Assembly (NCBI RefSeq): GCF_011765465.1 | Contig: NZ_CP050265.1 | Coordinates: 1,364,001 to 1,428,000 of the forward strand | DNA length: 64,000 nucleotides | Direction: 5' to 3' | Origin: Erythrobacter sp. | Lineage (GTDB): Bacteria; Pseudomonadota; Alphaproteobacteria; Sphingomonadales; Sphingomonadaceae | Shown: in pieces, positions 42,487 to 52,306 of the stretch | Position numbering within the stretch: position 1 is the stretch's first letter | How the letters are laid out: the number at the start of each line of letters is the position of its first letter | The notes under the pieces: generated by a model | Seen by the model: the letters and a program-made list of their open reading frames with translations, nothing else | Databases searched by the model: none | Told to the model about the DNA's origin: nothing | Program-made: the position numbers and the translations under genes

Positions 42487-42603
42487 CTATTCGCCCCCCC
42501 GCTCGGCCTCAGGCTCCGCGGGCTCCCAGACGTAGCGAACCGTGCCTTCGGCGTCGGCGGCTCCAACGAGAAGCACCACCAGCGGCAAAGCAATCGATCT
42601 CAT
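42487..42603 (-). CDS. 38-residue secreted peptide between CHAT and barrel genes
   Basis: MRSIALPLVVLLVGAADAEG begins the peptide: a Lys/Arg start, a hydrophobic core and an A-D-A cleavage site make a clear signal peptide. The mature part is about 18 residues and acidic, with Trp (TVRYVWEPAEPEAERGG). The TAG is immediately followed by the ATG of the barrel protein (TAGATG). It may be a leader peptide coupling translation of the barrel gene or a small secreted factor. No family is known. Confidence 0.45.
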   Translation of the reverse strand: MRSIALPLVVLLVGAADAEGTVRYVWEPAEPEAERGGE

Positions 42604-42808
42604 CTGCGCCTGCTCCCAAACATGCACGGGCCAGTTCAGAATGAGAGCGATGGCACAGGCTGTGCAAGATCGGTCATGCCCAATATGGGGCGGCGGCGGA
42701 GCGGAGTCCGACTGGTGTGGCTCTCGGGGTCGTTATCGGATCAGCGGTTTTTGGCCAGCGCGAACCGTTTCCAGACCGACACCCGGCAAGCCCGTCGCCG
42801 GGGCAGGC

Positions 42809-45745
42809 CTACCGTCCCTCACCCACCAGTGCGAAGGGCGCCCAGACCGCCGGGTGCGCAGCGTCCAGCTTCGGGTCCGTCCGAACCTGCAGAATGCTCT
42901 CCTGCAGGGCGCGCGCGCGTGTGAGCCCCTGCGCGTTCATCCGCACGGCGCGCGAGGCGAGTTCCGCAGCGACGTCGTCGTAGACCGGCCAATGGCTCAC
43001 CAGCAGCGTCGACGCCCCCGCCATGAAGAACGAGCGCACCAGCCCCGAGAACCCGCCTTCGCCCGCGCGGTCGGACGGCGCGGCGGTGTTGCAGGCGGAC
43101 AGGATAGCCCAGCGCACCGAAGAAAGGTCGAGCCCGATCACCTCGGCCGCCGAAAGATAGCCGTCGTCAAGCTCGCTCGATTGCGCGGGCGGCGTGAAGA
43201 TGAGGCCTGGCTCGGCCAGGCCCTGGCTTTGCGCGGCAGTCACCCCGTGGGTCGCCAGATGGAGGATTTCCACGCCGGTAAAGTCGGTTCGCTTGATCCG
43301 GGCCTCGGTCATCGAGTCGTCGTAGAATACCAGGTCGCCCGGAGCGTCGAGCCCGCTGCGCACCGCTTCGACTTCGCGGCGCGTACCGGGCAGGCGCGGC
43401 ATCGCCCGCACGAGTTCGGGATCGATGGTGGAGCGGGCCTCGACGCCTTCGCCTGAAGGAATGAAGGCGGCCGGATCGATCGCACGCAACACCGCTCCGC
43501 CGACCCCGCGCAAAGCGGCCTCGCCTGCAAGCAGGGGATCGCCAAAGCCCGAATAGGCCGGATTGCCGGAACCGGCGCCGCCCTCTTTTTCCTTGAGCCT
43601 GCGCCGCAATGTGTCCGAACCGCGCAGCAATTCAAGGGTTTCGAGCGTCGGCAGCTGGATCAGCGCGAAGGCGTCGGACAGCCACGCCGCCTCTCGCAGG
43701 ACCGCCGGATCGTTGTAATCCGCGCCTTCAGGCGGCGCCTCGGTAAGCAGGACCGCGGGAGGCAGCGTCGAGAGCGATCCGTGCGCGATGTAATAGAGAT
43801 GGGTCTGCCCATCCATCGCGTGCGCCACCGGTTCGATCAGCCGCGTGTAAAGCTCGTGCGAAAGGGCCATGTCGAAATAGCCCAGCCGACCCGAGCCATC
43901 GACGCTCAGCCCCGCGCGCAACTCTTCGACGATGGACTGCACTTCCCGGGCGGTCATGTCGGAACGGTTCCAGGCGATGGAAGCGTTGCTCCAGGCCACG
44001 ACATGCGTGGCGGTGGGACCGGGCACGATCATGAGCACGACTTCGTCATCCTCGAGGAGGAAATCGAGCACGTAGGATTCGACCGCGCCCTTGTTCAGCA
44101 CGTTGAAAAAGCCCGGCGACGTCATCTCGATCAAGGCCTGGTCTTCCCGGATGAACGCTTCTGCCAGTTCCAGACGGTAATGCAGGTTCGCCCTTTTCCT
44201 GATCGCTTCGTCCGACCCGCCGAAGGTCTCGAACAGCCGGCGCTCCAGGTCGAGGCGCTCGGCGGATTCCTTTTCCCAGGATGCAAGGAGCGCCTCGTTG
44301 CCGTCGAGCGCCGCGCGCAAACGGGCCTGCGCCAGCGCGACCGGACCGGAAGTCGGCCTACGCATCGCGTCCTGCAGCGCGATCAGCGCGCTCTTGGGAC
44401 CGGTCGGATACGGGCGATCATAGGCATCGGACCCTTCCGGTTCAGTCCTTCGCGGGTTGAACCACATCGCCTCGGCGCGCAGGAAATTGGTTTCGAAGAA
44501 GGGCAGATCGCGCTGGTCGGCGCGCCTTGCGGATACCCCCTTGCCCAGCATCAGCATCTTGAAGCGATGGGAAGCGGAGCCCCGCACCCGCGTGCGGGTG
44601 AAGGGGCGATGCGCGGGCTCGAGCTTTTCGAGCGAAAAATTGGCCCTCCACAGCCTCTTGACCAGATCCTCGCTCGATCCCTCGTGCCGCAGTTCCAGCT
44701 CGTAGGCCCGGATCCGCGCGTTGACGGTTTCCGGGTCGTCGTCGCCGAATGTCCGGAATGCCGTGCGATAGAGCCCGGTCGCAATCCGCAGCGCACGCTC
44801 GGGTTCGCCGGTCTTCTCCAGCACGTCGACATAGGTCTGCGCAGCGGCGATCGTATCGGGGTGCTGAAGTCCGACCTTCTTTTCGTACGCGCCGATGAAG
44901 TACTCTATCTGGCGGCGCGCCTCTTCGTAACGCCCCAGCGATGCAAGCAGGCTCGCGTAGTTGTGCCACAGGGCCAGCGTGCCGAGATGGGCGCGTCCGA
45001 AAGCCTCGTCATGCGCCAGAAGGGCTTCCTCCGTGTACCTGAGCGCCTCTTCGTCATTGCCCTGCTGGAAATGAGCGACGCCCAGATTGGCCGCGACGGG
45101 GATCGTCAGGGGCGATTGCTGGCCATGGGCCGAGATGGTCAACTCGAGCGCTTCGAGCAGCAGGGGGATCGCTTCGGCTGCGCGGCCCGTGAAGAGCAGT
45201 CCTTCGATATAGCGTTGCCGCGCGGCCAGTGCTTCGGGATGGGTGAGGCCAAGGGCGCTGTCGAGAATGTCCATCGCGCGCGCAAAGCGGAACATCGCCT
45301 TCTGGCCTTCGCCGTGGGCGAGCTGCGCGGCGCCGGCCATCTCGAAGGCGCGGCCGGTGCGCACGTCTTTCTCACCGAAAGCGGCGATGCTGTCCTTGAT
45401 CAGCGCGTCGCTGTCGGCCTGCGTCGTGTTGAGATATCCCGCTTCGAGCCGGGCGCTGAGATCGACCAGCCTTGCCTGAAGCGCGTCGGGGTGCGTCGCC
45501 TTGCGGACGGAGAGGACGTAATCGCGGTAGGCCCGCGCGTGTTCATACGCGCCGCGCGGATCGAGCGCTGCGTTCGCTTCGCCGATCCGGCGGGCAAAGT
45601 CCTCGACGCGGGCCTGGAAACCTGATCCGCCATCCTGGGCTTCTGGTCCCGTGTCGCTCGCGTCCTGCGCGAGCGCCGGTGCGCCCCATCCGGCCAGGCA
45701 CAAAACCAGTGCCAACAGGGCCGTGCGCCATGTCGCAAAGTCCAT
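42809..45745 (-). CDS. Secreted CHAT-domain protease-like protein with TPR repeats
   Basis: 978 residues from MDFATWRTALLALVLCLAGW, a signal peptide ending PALAQ; upstream codons to 45922 are judged non-coding. Residues about 60-400 are TPR-like helical repeats (AIPLLLEALELTISAHG, NDEEALRYTEEALLAHDE, GRYEEARRQIEYFIGAYEKK). The C-terminal CHAT (caspase-HetF-associated) domain has the catalytic His in LHLATHGV (about 834) and Cys in ILSACNTAAP (about 882), plus PVYDD and AHPAVWAPFALVGEG at the end. CHAT proteins are caspase-like proteases or scaffolds, often regulated by TPRs. Here the signal peptide places it in the periplasm. It leads a minus-strand group with the secreted peptide and barrel genes. 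Confidence 0.85.
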   Translation of the reverse strand: MDFATWRTALLALVLCLAGWGAPALAQDASDTGPEAQDGGSGFQARVEDFARRIGEANAALDPRGAYEHARAYRDYVLSVRKATHPDALQARLVDLSARLEAGYLNTTQADSDALIKDSIAAFGEKDVRTGRAFEMAGAAQLAHGEGQKAMFRFARAMDILDSALGLTHPEALAARQRYIEGLLFTGRAAEAIPLLLEALELTISAHGQQSPLTIPVAANLGVAHFQQGNDEEALRYTEEALLAHDEAFGRAHLGTLALWHNYASLLASLGRYEEARRQIEYFIGAYEKKVGLQHPDTIAAAQTYVDVLEKTGEPERALRIATGLYRTAFRTFGDDDPETVNARIRAYELELRHEGSSEDLVKRLWRANFSLEKLEPAHRPFTRTRVRGSASHRFKMLMLGKGVSARRADQRDLPFFETNFLRAEAMWFNPRRTEPEGSDAYDRPYPTGPKSALIALQDAMRRPTSGPVALAQARLRAALDGNEALLASWEKESAERLDLERRLFETFGGSDEAIRKRANLHYRLELAEAFIREDQALIEMTSPGFFNVLNKGAVESYVLDFLLEDDEVVLMIVPGPTATHVVAWSNASIAWNRSDMTAREVQSIVEELRAGLSVDGSGRLGYFDMALSHELYTRLIEPVAHAMDGQTHLYYIAHGSLSTLPPAVLLTEAPPEGADYNDPAVLREAAWLSDAFALIQLPTLETLELLRGSDTLRRRLKEKEGGAGSGNPAYSGFGDPLLAGEAALRGVGGAVLRAIDPAAFIPSGEGVEARSTIDPELVRAMPRLPGTRREVEAVRSGLDAPGDLVFYDDSMTEARIKRTDFTGVEILHLATHGVTAAQSQGLAEPGLIFTPPAQSSELDDGYLSAAEVIGLDLSSVRWAILSACNTAAPSDRAGEGGFSGLVRSFFMAGASTLLVSHWPVYDDVAAELASRAVRMNAQGLTRARALQESILQVRTDPKLDAAHPAVWAPFALVGEGR

Positions 45746-46246
45746 TTGAGTGCAGCCCCCGATGAAACACGCCGCGATCTGGCGATTACCTTGCGGCGAT
45801 AGGCCTACCGATTCCCGTATGCAAATATCGGGACAGGGCGATCCCGAAGCTTCTGGTTGGTCAAGCTGTCGAGCGCAACGGATCGATCGATGGCGCTCAC
45901 TGGCATCATGCCGAGTCTTCACCCAATCCGTGACGTAGGATCCTTCAGAGGAAGCAGCGTAAAGCAGTCAGTCCGCAACCCAAAGCATCGCTCCGAGAGC
46001 GGGCTTACGGCCAACGACCCAATGGTAAGGTTGGGCCGAGCGTGATGTCAGGATAGGGCCTTTAACGGATTGACCGCTTTCAGCGGTCCAATGCCCACTA
46101 GGCTGCCCTGTTCGCAAGAAAGGGAGCGGTTTACCCCGATTCCGCAACCCATTGAAATGAAGGGTGTGTCTCTCTGCCGAGTTTACACCGGAAACCGCAG
46201 AAACGCGCCATTGTCGGGAGCTTGGGAAGCCTACCACCCGCCAAGT

Positions 46247-46263
46247 TGGTAGCGGAGGAGGGA
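46247..46263 (-). other. Attachment-core candidate at the metal-island border (tRNA 3'-end-like)
   Basis: TGGTAGCGGAGGAGGGA reads on the minus strand as the end of a tRNA (CCCTCC, acceptor, A-CCA), fitting from memory the 3' end of alphaproteobacterial elongator tRNA-Met(CAU). Homology to a tRNA stops after 17 bases. The site at 222-238 has the same layout: core, then about 76 bases, then TACCCCC repeats. Probably a boundary of the metal-resistance island. Confidence 0.5.
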
Positions 46264-46323
46264 ACGAGAAGGAGTGCATAAGCCCCTGATAAACAAAGAC
46301 CCTTTATTTCTCCGTCCCGAAAA

Positions 46324-46342
46324 TACCCCCAGCGATACCCCC
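46324..46342 (+). repeat. TACCCCC arm-type repeats, metal-island border
   Basis: Two perfect heptamers (46324-46330, 46336-46342) lie 76 bases to the right of the core at 46247-46263. The orientation relative to the core equals that at 222/298, which would place the element to the right. The role as integrase arm sites is inferred. Confidence 0.45.
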
Positions 46343-46686
46343 AACCACCGGTGGTTGCGGTAACCAGTTCATCCTCCGCGACGAACCGATTCCCTAGTAT
46401 AAATTGGCCGGCATCTCACCTTCATTACGGCAGGGCTCCTGCCCCTTGATGGACCGTCCACCATGTCAAAACTCGGCAGAAGAACCGATGTTTCCCACGC
46501 GCGTAAGCCAGACCGCGAGCTAAACAATTTCAGCCAGCGCCGAGCATGCCTGTCTTGGTCCCATGGTGCTTTGAGTGACCTCGCTGAACCACACTGAACA
46601 CTGAAGTACTGGCCGCGATAGTCGCGAAGCGCACTTCGTGCAGTGGAATTTATCTCGATTGTCGGGTCACCGACTTCGCTAGCGCC

Positions 46687-47328
46687 TCATGGCTCGCGGA
46701 ACGCATCACCCCTGTGATGTTCCGTCCCCTCTTCATCGTGCTTATCCATATGCGCGTCTCGCAGGATATCGATGCCGCCGTAAAGAGCGATCCCCGCAAC
46801 GGCGACACCGACAACAAGATCGGGCCAGTTCGAGCCTGTCAGCATGACAATGATCCCTGCCAGAATAATGCCACCGTTGGCGACGAAGTCGTTAAAGCTG
46901 AAGGTTGTTGCAGCGCGTAAGTTGACGTCCTTTTGCTGCAGCTTCTGAAGCAGGCGAAGGCAAACTAGGTTCACCACCGCAGCAACCGCGGCCATGGCCA
47001 TCATCATGATGCCGCCCGGTTCCGATCCCTCCACAAAACGTCGGATAGCATCGGCGATCACGCCTCCTGCGAGCACGAGAAGAAGAATGCCTGACAAGCG
47101 CGCGGCGTTTCTTTTCCATGTGCGTGTTCGTGTAAGCGCGAGGAGGCTCAGGACGTAGACGAGGGCGTCAGAGGAGTTGTCCAGTCCATTGGCGATGAGG
47201 GCGTTCGAGTCGGCGAAATAGCCGAAAATAAAGAAGCCTACGGCCAGCGCGACATTGAGCCAGAGAACGACCCATAGCGTTCTTCGCTTGTCTGCGGTTT
47301 CAAGATGCAGCTCGCCTTCGCCGCTCAT
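46687..47328 (-). CDS. Cation diffusion facilitator-family transporter (second copy)
   Basis: 213 residues with six predicted membrane helices; AGGAGG lies before the ATG. Helix 2 has SNALIANGLDNSSDALVYVLSL and helix 5 SFNDFVANGGIILAGIIV, the positions where classical CDF proteins carry HxxxD; here they read DNSSD and DFVAN, as in a divergent subfamily found in metal islands. The C-terminal tail is His/Asp-rich (DAHMDKHDEEGTEHH), suitable for metal capture. It would export divalent cations such as Zn, Cd or Co from the cytoplasm to the periplasm for CzcCBA. It is the last gene of the long minus-strand run. Confidence 0.8.
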   Translation of the reverse strand: MSGEGELHLETADKRRTLWVVLWLNVALAVGFFIFGYFADSNALIANGLDNSSDALVYVLSLLALTRTRTWKRNAARLSGILLLVLAGGVIADAIRRFVEGSEPGGIMMMAMAAVAAVVNLVCLRLLQKLQQKDVNLRAATTFSFNDFVANGGIILAGIIVMLTGSNWPDLVVGVAVAGIALYGGIDILRDAHMDKHDEEGTEHHRGDAFREP

Positions 47329-47401
47329 TCCGAACCTCCTAAATCGTACTCCCCAACCTCAGTCTCACACGTGCAAGCCGGTAGCGGTGAGCAATTTTCA
47401 A

Positions 47402-47824
47402 TCAATGCCCGCTCTGCCCTTTGGGCGCTTTGAGCGACGTGGCCGGGCAGCGATGGAAAATACGCGCCACACCGCGATAATTGCGCGTGACCAACCGCTC
47501 GGAACTGCGCTCTTCGATGGTGAGATGACGAACCCTCATCGGCCGTTCGTGCCCTGCGAATGGCATATGCGCGTGGGTATAGGCGATTGCATCGCCCTCA
47601 TCCCGCCAGATACGCAGGGCAGCAGGCGCTCCGTCCGGAAGCTGCACTTCTGCGTAATAGCCATCTGCAAAGAATACCCATGCCGGACCGGATTCGCACG
47701 ACGCCGTTTCCCCTAGGCTCCACACTCCGGCGAGAGGCGCTGGTGTGACATCGTTTTGTGCCAGGGCCGGACCGACCATCATGCCAGGGCCGGCGAGCGC
47801 TACTGCTATCTTGAATTTTCTCAT
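47402..47824 (-). CDS. Small periplasmic protein of the czc operon
   Basis: 140 residues with a signal peptide (MRKFKIAVALAGPGMMVGPALAQ); AAGGTGA precedes the start. The mature part has one Cys near residue 43 (ETASCESGPAWVFFADG), a second in FHRCPAT, and a strand-rich middle (YYAEVQLPDGAPAALRIWRDEGDAIAYTH). The His/Met content (HAHMPFAGHERPMRVRH) could bind metal. No family is recognised. It lies between czcA and the second CDF gene, 35 and 73 bases away, on the same strand. Confidence 0.6.
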   Translation of the reverse strand: MRKFKIAVALAGPGMMVGPALAQNDVTPAPLAGVWSLGETASCESGPAWVFFADGYYAEVQLPDGAPAALRIWRDEGDAIAYTHAHMPFAGHERPMRVRHLTIEERSSERLVTRNYRGVARIFHRCPATSLKAPKGQSGH

Positions 47825-47859
47825 CTTTTTTCACCTTCAATCCAACTTCTCGCCTTGCG

Positions 47860-50800
47860 TCACGTTTCTTGCAGCGGACGAGACGGCGCTTCGATGGTCT
47901 CGCCATCATCCGGAGCGGCTGCTTGCTGCAATGTCTTCCTAAAGATCAGGCTGACAATGGCGGGTAGAACGAACAGCGTCAGCGCGGTTGCGGTAATCAA
48001 GCCGCCGATCACCACGGTAGCGAGCGGTCGCTGCACTTCGGCTCCAGTCCCGGTGGCCAGTGCCATGGGGACGAAACCAAGCGACGCGACGAGCGCTGTC
48101 ATCAGGACCGGGCGAAGACGCGCCAGGGCACCATCGACGATCGCATCGCTCAGCTCCAGCCCCCGCTCCAAACGTTGTTTGATGGCAGTGATCATCACGA
48201 GGCCATTGAGCGTGGCCACGCCGGACAAAGCGATGAAGCCCACGGCTGAGGAAATCGAGAACGGCATGCCGCGAAGCGCGAGGAAAAACACACCGCCGGC
48301 CAAAGCCAGCGGGATCGCGCTGAACACCGCCAAGGCTGACGTCCAACTCCCCACTGCCGCATAGAGGAGCAAAAGGATCACCGCGAAAGCGAGCGGAACC
48401 ACGATGAAGAGGCGTTGCTGTGCCTGCTGCAGGTTCTGGTATTGCCCGCCCCATTCGATGAACGAGGCCGACGGCAGATCGACGTTTGCCGCCACTTCCG
48501 CCTGGGCCTCGTTGACGAAGGAACCGAGGTCGCGTTCGCGCACATTGGCGGAAACGATTACCAATCTGCGGCCCTGCTCTCGCCGAACTTCCGCGAGACC
48601 GTCAACCACCTCGAAGTCTGCAACCGCGCGCAATGGAACGCTGTCTCCATTCGGGAGTGCGATCGGCAAGGTTCCGAGCTGATCGAAATCGTTGCGATCG
48701 GCATCGGACAACCGAACCACGATATCGAACCGGCGGTCACCCTCGAACACCAGTCCGGCTTCACGGCCACCAAGCGCCACAGCCACCGACTGCGCCACAT
48801 CTTCTACCGTCAGTCCGTATCGGCCGATTGTCGCTCGGTCGAACGCGATGTCGAGCGTTGGGAAACCCGAGACCTGCTGAACCTTCACGTCGGCTGCGCC
48901 CTCTATACCATTAAGGATCGCCGCAACTTCGTTGGCCGAAGACGTCATGGCGGTGAGATCGTCACCATAAAGTTTCACGGCGACATCACCGCGCACACCG
49001 GCGATCAGTTCGTTGAAGCGCAGTTCGATCGGTTGGCTGAATTCGTAGAGATTGCCGACGAGGTCGCCGAGCGCTTCTTCCATCTCGCTAACGAGATCAT
49101 CCTTGGAAAGCGAGGGGTCTGGCCACTCGTTTCTCGGCTTGAGGATGACATAGGCGTCCGAGATATTCGGCGGCATCGGATCGGTCGCGACTTCGGCCGT
49201 CCCGGTCCGGGAGAAGACCAGTTCGACCTGCGGAAACTGCTTGAGACGGCCTTCGACCTGCTTTTGCATATCGAGTGAACGCTCGAGCGGGGTTGAAGGT
49301 ATACGCAGCGATTGAACCGCCAAATCCCTCTCATCGAGCTGCGGCGTGAACTCACTCCCCAGAAAGGTGAAGACCAGCGCCGCGAGTGCAAATACTCCTA
49401 CACCCGTCCCGATTACCGGCCACGGGCGAGCGAGCGCCTTGCGTAGCAGGGGCCCATAGCGCTCTTTGGCCAAGCGGATCGGCTTCATTTCCGTCTCGCT
49501 CACCTTTTTATTCAGCAAAAGTGCAATCATTGCCGGCACAAAGGTGAGCGAGAGGATGAAGGCCGATGCCAGCGCGAGCATCACGGTGATGGCCATGGGC
49601 GAAAAGGTCTTGCCTTCGACCCCGCTGAAGGTGAGCAAGGGGGCGAAGACAAGCAGGATGATCGCTTGCCCATAGACCGTCGGTTTGATCATTTCCTGTG
49701 CGGCAAGGCGTGTCTCGACGAGCCGCTCCGACAGGGTTAGCAGACGGCCCTCATGCTCCTGCCTGGCGGCAAGACGGGCGATACTGTTCTCAACGATGAT
49801 GACGGCGCCATCGACGATCAGCCCGAAATCGAGCGCGCCAAGGCTCATCAGATTGCCCGATACGCCCAGCCGGTTCATGCCAATGGCTGCCATCAGCATA
49901 GAAAGCGGGATCACCAGTGCGGCTATGATCGCGGCACGAATATTGCCGAGCAGCAGAAACAGGATCACGATGACCAGCAGCGCACCCTCGGTCAGGTTGT
50001 TGCGCACAGTCCTGATCGTCGCGTCCACCAGAGTGGAGCGATTGTAGACGATTTCCACCGTCACTCCTAAGGGCAGCGACCCGCGCACTTCTTCCAGTCG
50101 CTCGGCGGCACCGGCGGCGACCGTGCGGCTATTTTCGCCCGCGCGCATCAACACTGTGCCGATGACTGCCTCTTCACCGTTGAGCGAACCTGCGCCTGTT
50201 CGCAGATCACCGCCCACTTCAACCGTGGCAATATCGGCCACGCGAATGGGAATGCCCTCGCGTGTCGCGACAACGGCCTGTTTGATATCTTCAACGGTAC
50301 CCAGCCGTGCATCGACCCGGGCGAGCAAGGCCTCCCCTGCGCGCTCGACGAAGTTCGCACCTTCGGCTTGGTTCGCGGCTTCAAGCGCCGTGATGACCTG
50401 CTCGATTGAAACGTCGTAGCCCGCGAGGCGATCTGGATCGGGCTGCACAAGATACTGTTTTACGTAGCCACCAATCGTATCGACGCCCGCAACTCCATCG
50501 GCCGATCGCATGAGCGGAGCTACAATCCAGTCCTGAACAGTACGCAGGTATGCCGCTCTCGCCACCTCGGTATCCAGCACCTCACCGTCATCGGTGACGA
50601 AGCTTCCATCGGGTTGCCATCCCATCGGTCCGCCGCTCGGCGTATCGTTGCCGTAGGCCCCATCGAACTCGACGGTGTACATCAGGACTTCACCGAGCCC
50701 GGTGGAGATTGGCCCCATCGAAGGTTCGGCACCCTCAGGCAGCGAGGCGGCAAGTGTAGCAAGCCTTTCTTCCACCTGCGTCCGCGCGAAATAGAGGTCG

Positions 50801-51156
50801 GTGCCCTCCTCGAAAATCGCGGTTACCTGGCTGAACCCGTTGCGAGAGATCGAGCGGGTCATCTCCAGCCCTTCGATACCCGCCATGCCGGTTTCGACCG
50901 GGAAGGTAACCTGCGTTTCGATTTGCGAGGGAGAGAGTGCCGGAGCCTCGGTGTTGATCTGCACTTGCACATTGGTGATGTCGGGCACCGCATCGATCGG
51001 CAGACGCGCGAGGTTGAATGCACCCCAGATCGCGACGCCGAGAGCGATAACCACAACTGCCCAACGGTAGCGAACCGACAGATCGAGGATAGAACCGATC
51101 ATTCCTGATCGGTGCTGCTGGTCGGGCGCGAGCGGAGAAGGACTATCAATGGCCAT
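47860..51156 (-). CDS. czcA: CzcA-type RND heavy-metal efflux pump
   Basis: 1098 residues, the inner-membrane proton antiporter of an HME-RND efflux complex. A single N-terminal membrane helix is followed by a large periplasmic loop (starting IDAVPDITNVQVQINTEAPALSP, a CzcA hallmark), and in helix 4 DFGLIVDGAVIIVENS (near residue 440) is the signature of the divalent-cation (Zn/Co/Cd) branch, unlike monovalent CusA. A second periplasmic loop and six more helices follow. The length is normal. It overlaps czcB by 11 bases. It takes cations from the periplasm, or delivered by CDF exporters, out through CzcC. Confidence 0.92.
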   Translation of the reverse strand: MAIDSPSPLAPDQQHRSGMIGSILDLSVRYRWAVVVIALGVAIWGAFNLARLPIDAVPDITNVQVQINTEAPALSPSQIETQVTFPVETGMAGIEGLEMTRSISRNGFSQVTAIFEEGTDLYFARTQVEERLATLAASLPEGAEPSMGPISTGLGEVLMYTVEFDGAYGNDTPSGGPMGWQPDGSFVTDDGEVLDTEVARAAYLRTVQDWIVAPLMRSADGVAGVDTIGGYVKQYLVQPDPDRLAGYDVSIEQVITALEAANQAEGANFVERAGEALLARVDARLGTVEDIKQAVVATREGIPIRVADIATVEVGGDLRTGAGSLNGEEAVIGTVLMRAGENSRTVAAGAAERLEEVRGSLPLGVTVEIVYNRSTLVDATIRTVRNNLTEGALLVIVILFLLLGNIRAAIIAALVIPLSMLMAAIGMNRLGVSGNLMSLGALDFGLIVDGAVIIVENSIARLAARQEHEGRLLTLSERLVETRLAAQEMIKPTVYGQAIILLVFAPLLTFSGVEGKTFSPMAITVMLALASAFILSLTFVPAMIALLLNKKVSETEMKPIRLAKERYGPLLRKALARPWPVIGTGVGVFALAALVFTFLGSEFTPQLDERDLAVQSLRIPSTPLERSLDMQKQVEGRLKQFPQVELVFSRTGTAEVATDPMPPNISDAYVILKPRNEWPDPSLSKDDLVSEMEEALGDLVGNLYEFSQPIELRFNELIAGVRGDVAVKLYGDDLTAMTSSANEVAAILNGIEGAADVKVQQVSGFPTLDIAFDRATIGRYGLTVEDVAQSVAVALGGREAGLVFEGDRRFDIVVRLSDADRNDFDQLGTLPIALPNGDSVPLRAVADFEVVDGLAEVRREQGRRLVIVSANVRERDLGSFVNEAQAEVAANVDLPSASFIEWGGQYQNLQQAQQRLFIVVPLAFAVILLLLYAAVGSWTSALAVFSAIPLALAGGVFFLALRGMPFSISSAVGFIALSGVATLNGLVMITAIKQRLERGLELSDAIVDGALARLRPVLMTALVASLGFVPMALATGTGAEVQRPLATVVIGGLITATALTLFVLPAIVSLIFRKTLQQAAAPDDGETIEAPSRPLQET

Positions 51157-52306
51157 GCTCGGCTTCCTCCTTTCCGAGTTCGGCCTTCAAGAGGAATGCG
51201 TTCCGAGTGGCGATCCTCTGACCCTCTCGCAGGCCCGACCTTATCTGGATACGCCCCGCTGACCTTGCCCCGGTCGTCACCGGCATTGCCTGGAATCCGC
51301 TTGCCATGCGAACGAAGACGACCTGGCGGCCTTCGACCATCTGCACAGCCTCTTCCGGAACGGAAATCGCGGCAACATCGGCCTCATCCGACGGTCGGAT
51401 CCGGGCTTGCAAGAACGCGCCCGGACGCAGTTCCGGCACCCCTCCCCGCAGCGCAATGATAGCGGTAGCGCTGCGGCTCTCCGGATCGAGTGCGGGTGTT
51501 ACCGAACGCACGCGCCCTCCGATCTCGCGGCCCTGCCCCAATTCGAGCGTGGCCTCATCGCCAGGACTGATCCTTGCCGCATCATTGGCGGGTAGCGCCA
51601 CTTGCACCTGCAACCCACTGGCATTGACGACCTGAAACAGCTCATCGCCAGCAGAGACATAGGCTCCGAGCACGATTTGGGCGCTTGTGACCTGGCCGGA
51701 AATCGGACTGGTCACGGCAAGCGAGCGTCCGTTGCCACCAACGCCTGCGGCGGCGGCAGCCGCCTGCGCCCGCGACAATTCTGCTCGCGCGACCTGGAGG
51801 TTGGCCTGCGCAGCTTCGAGATCCTGCCGCGCCGTCACATTCGCTTCGAACAGCCGGCGCTCACGGTCATAGAGCGCTGACAATTCACCCACGCGCGCTC
51901 GTGCTGCCGCGACTTGCGATGCAAGAGCGGCGGCATCGGCACTCTCGATACTCGCGATCGTCTCGCCCTTACGGACATAGTCGCCAAGCGTCTTGTTGAC
52001 GCTGCGAACAACTCCGGATGCACGCGCGTCGATCCGCGCGCTCGCGTTCGGAGCGGCGGCAACGGTCGCCGGGAACACCAACTCGGTGGCGGAGCCTGCC
52101 TCGACCGTCTCGATATCGATCGACGAGGCTTCGATCTGCTGGTCGCTGATCGGCACGATCCCTTCTGGGGCATCGGCAACCTCGCTGTGCTCGTCTTCGG
52201 AATGGTCCTCGGAATCATTAGGCCAGAAGGCCCAAATGGCGGCAGTCGCGAGAAGAACGACCGCGACGGCTATGAGAATGTTACGTTTCATGGGAATGGA
52301 CCTCAC
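51146..52306 (-). CDS. czcB: CzcB-type periplasmic adaptor (membrane fusion protein)
   Basis: 386 residues. An N-terminal membrane anchor (ILIAVAVVLLATAAIWAFWP) is followed by an acidic His-bearing segment (DSEDHSEDEHSE) that may bind metal. The barrel-sandwich and alpha-hairpin parts follow (LGDYVRKGETIASIESADAAAL, then a coiled helical hairpin around 110-190, then VTSPISGQVTSAQIVLGAYVSAG). The C-terminal beta domains end with a His-containing tail (EEAEHGH). It connects CzcA with the outer-membrane channel. It overlaps czcC by 4 bases and czcA by 11, so expression is coupled. Confidence 0.92.
   Translation of the reverse strand: MRSIPMKRNILIAVAVVLLATAAIWAFWPNDSEDHSEDEHSEVADAPEGIVPISDQQIEASSIDIETVEAGSATELVFPATVAAAPNASARIDARASGVVRSVNKTLGDYVRKGETIASIESADAAALASQVAAARARVGELSALYDRERRLFEANVTARQDLEAAQANLQVARAELSRAQAAAAAAGVGGNGRSLAVTSPISGQVTSAQIVLGAYVSAGDELFQVVNASGLQVQVALPANDAARISPGDEATLELGQGREIGGRVRSVTPALDPESRSATAIIALRGGVPELRPGAFLQARIRPSDEADVAAISVPEEAVQMVEGRQVVFVRMASGFQAMPVTTGARSAGRIQIRSGLREGQRIATRNAFLLKAELGKEEAEHGH

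Larger units (their letters stand above)
45746..46686. other. Junction region without a recognisable gene
   Basis: About 940 bases with no supported gene. The part next to the CHAT gene must hold its promoter. A short hairpin (GACCGCT-TTC-AGCGGTC) lies at about 46072-46088. The tRNA-3'-end-like core and TACCCCC repeats are at 46247-46342. From 46350 to 46686, just past the end of the metal-resistance block, nothing recognisable was seen. Confidence 0.5.
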
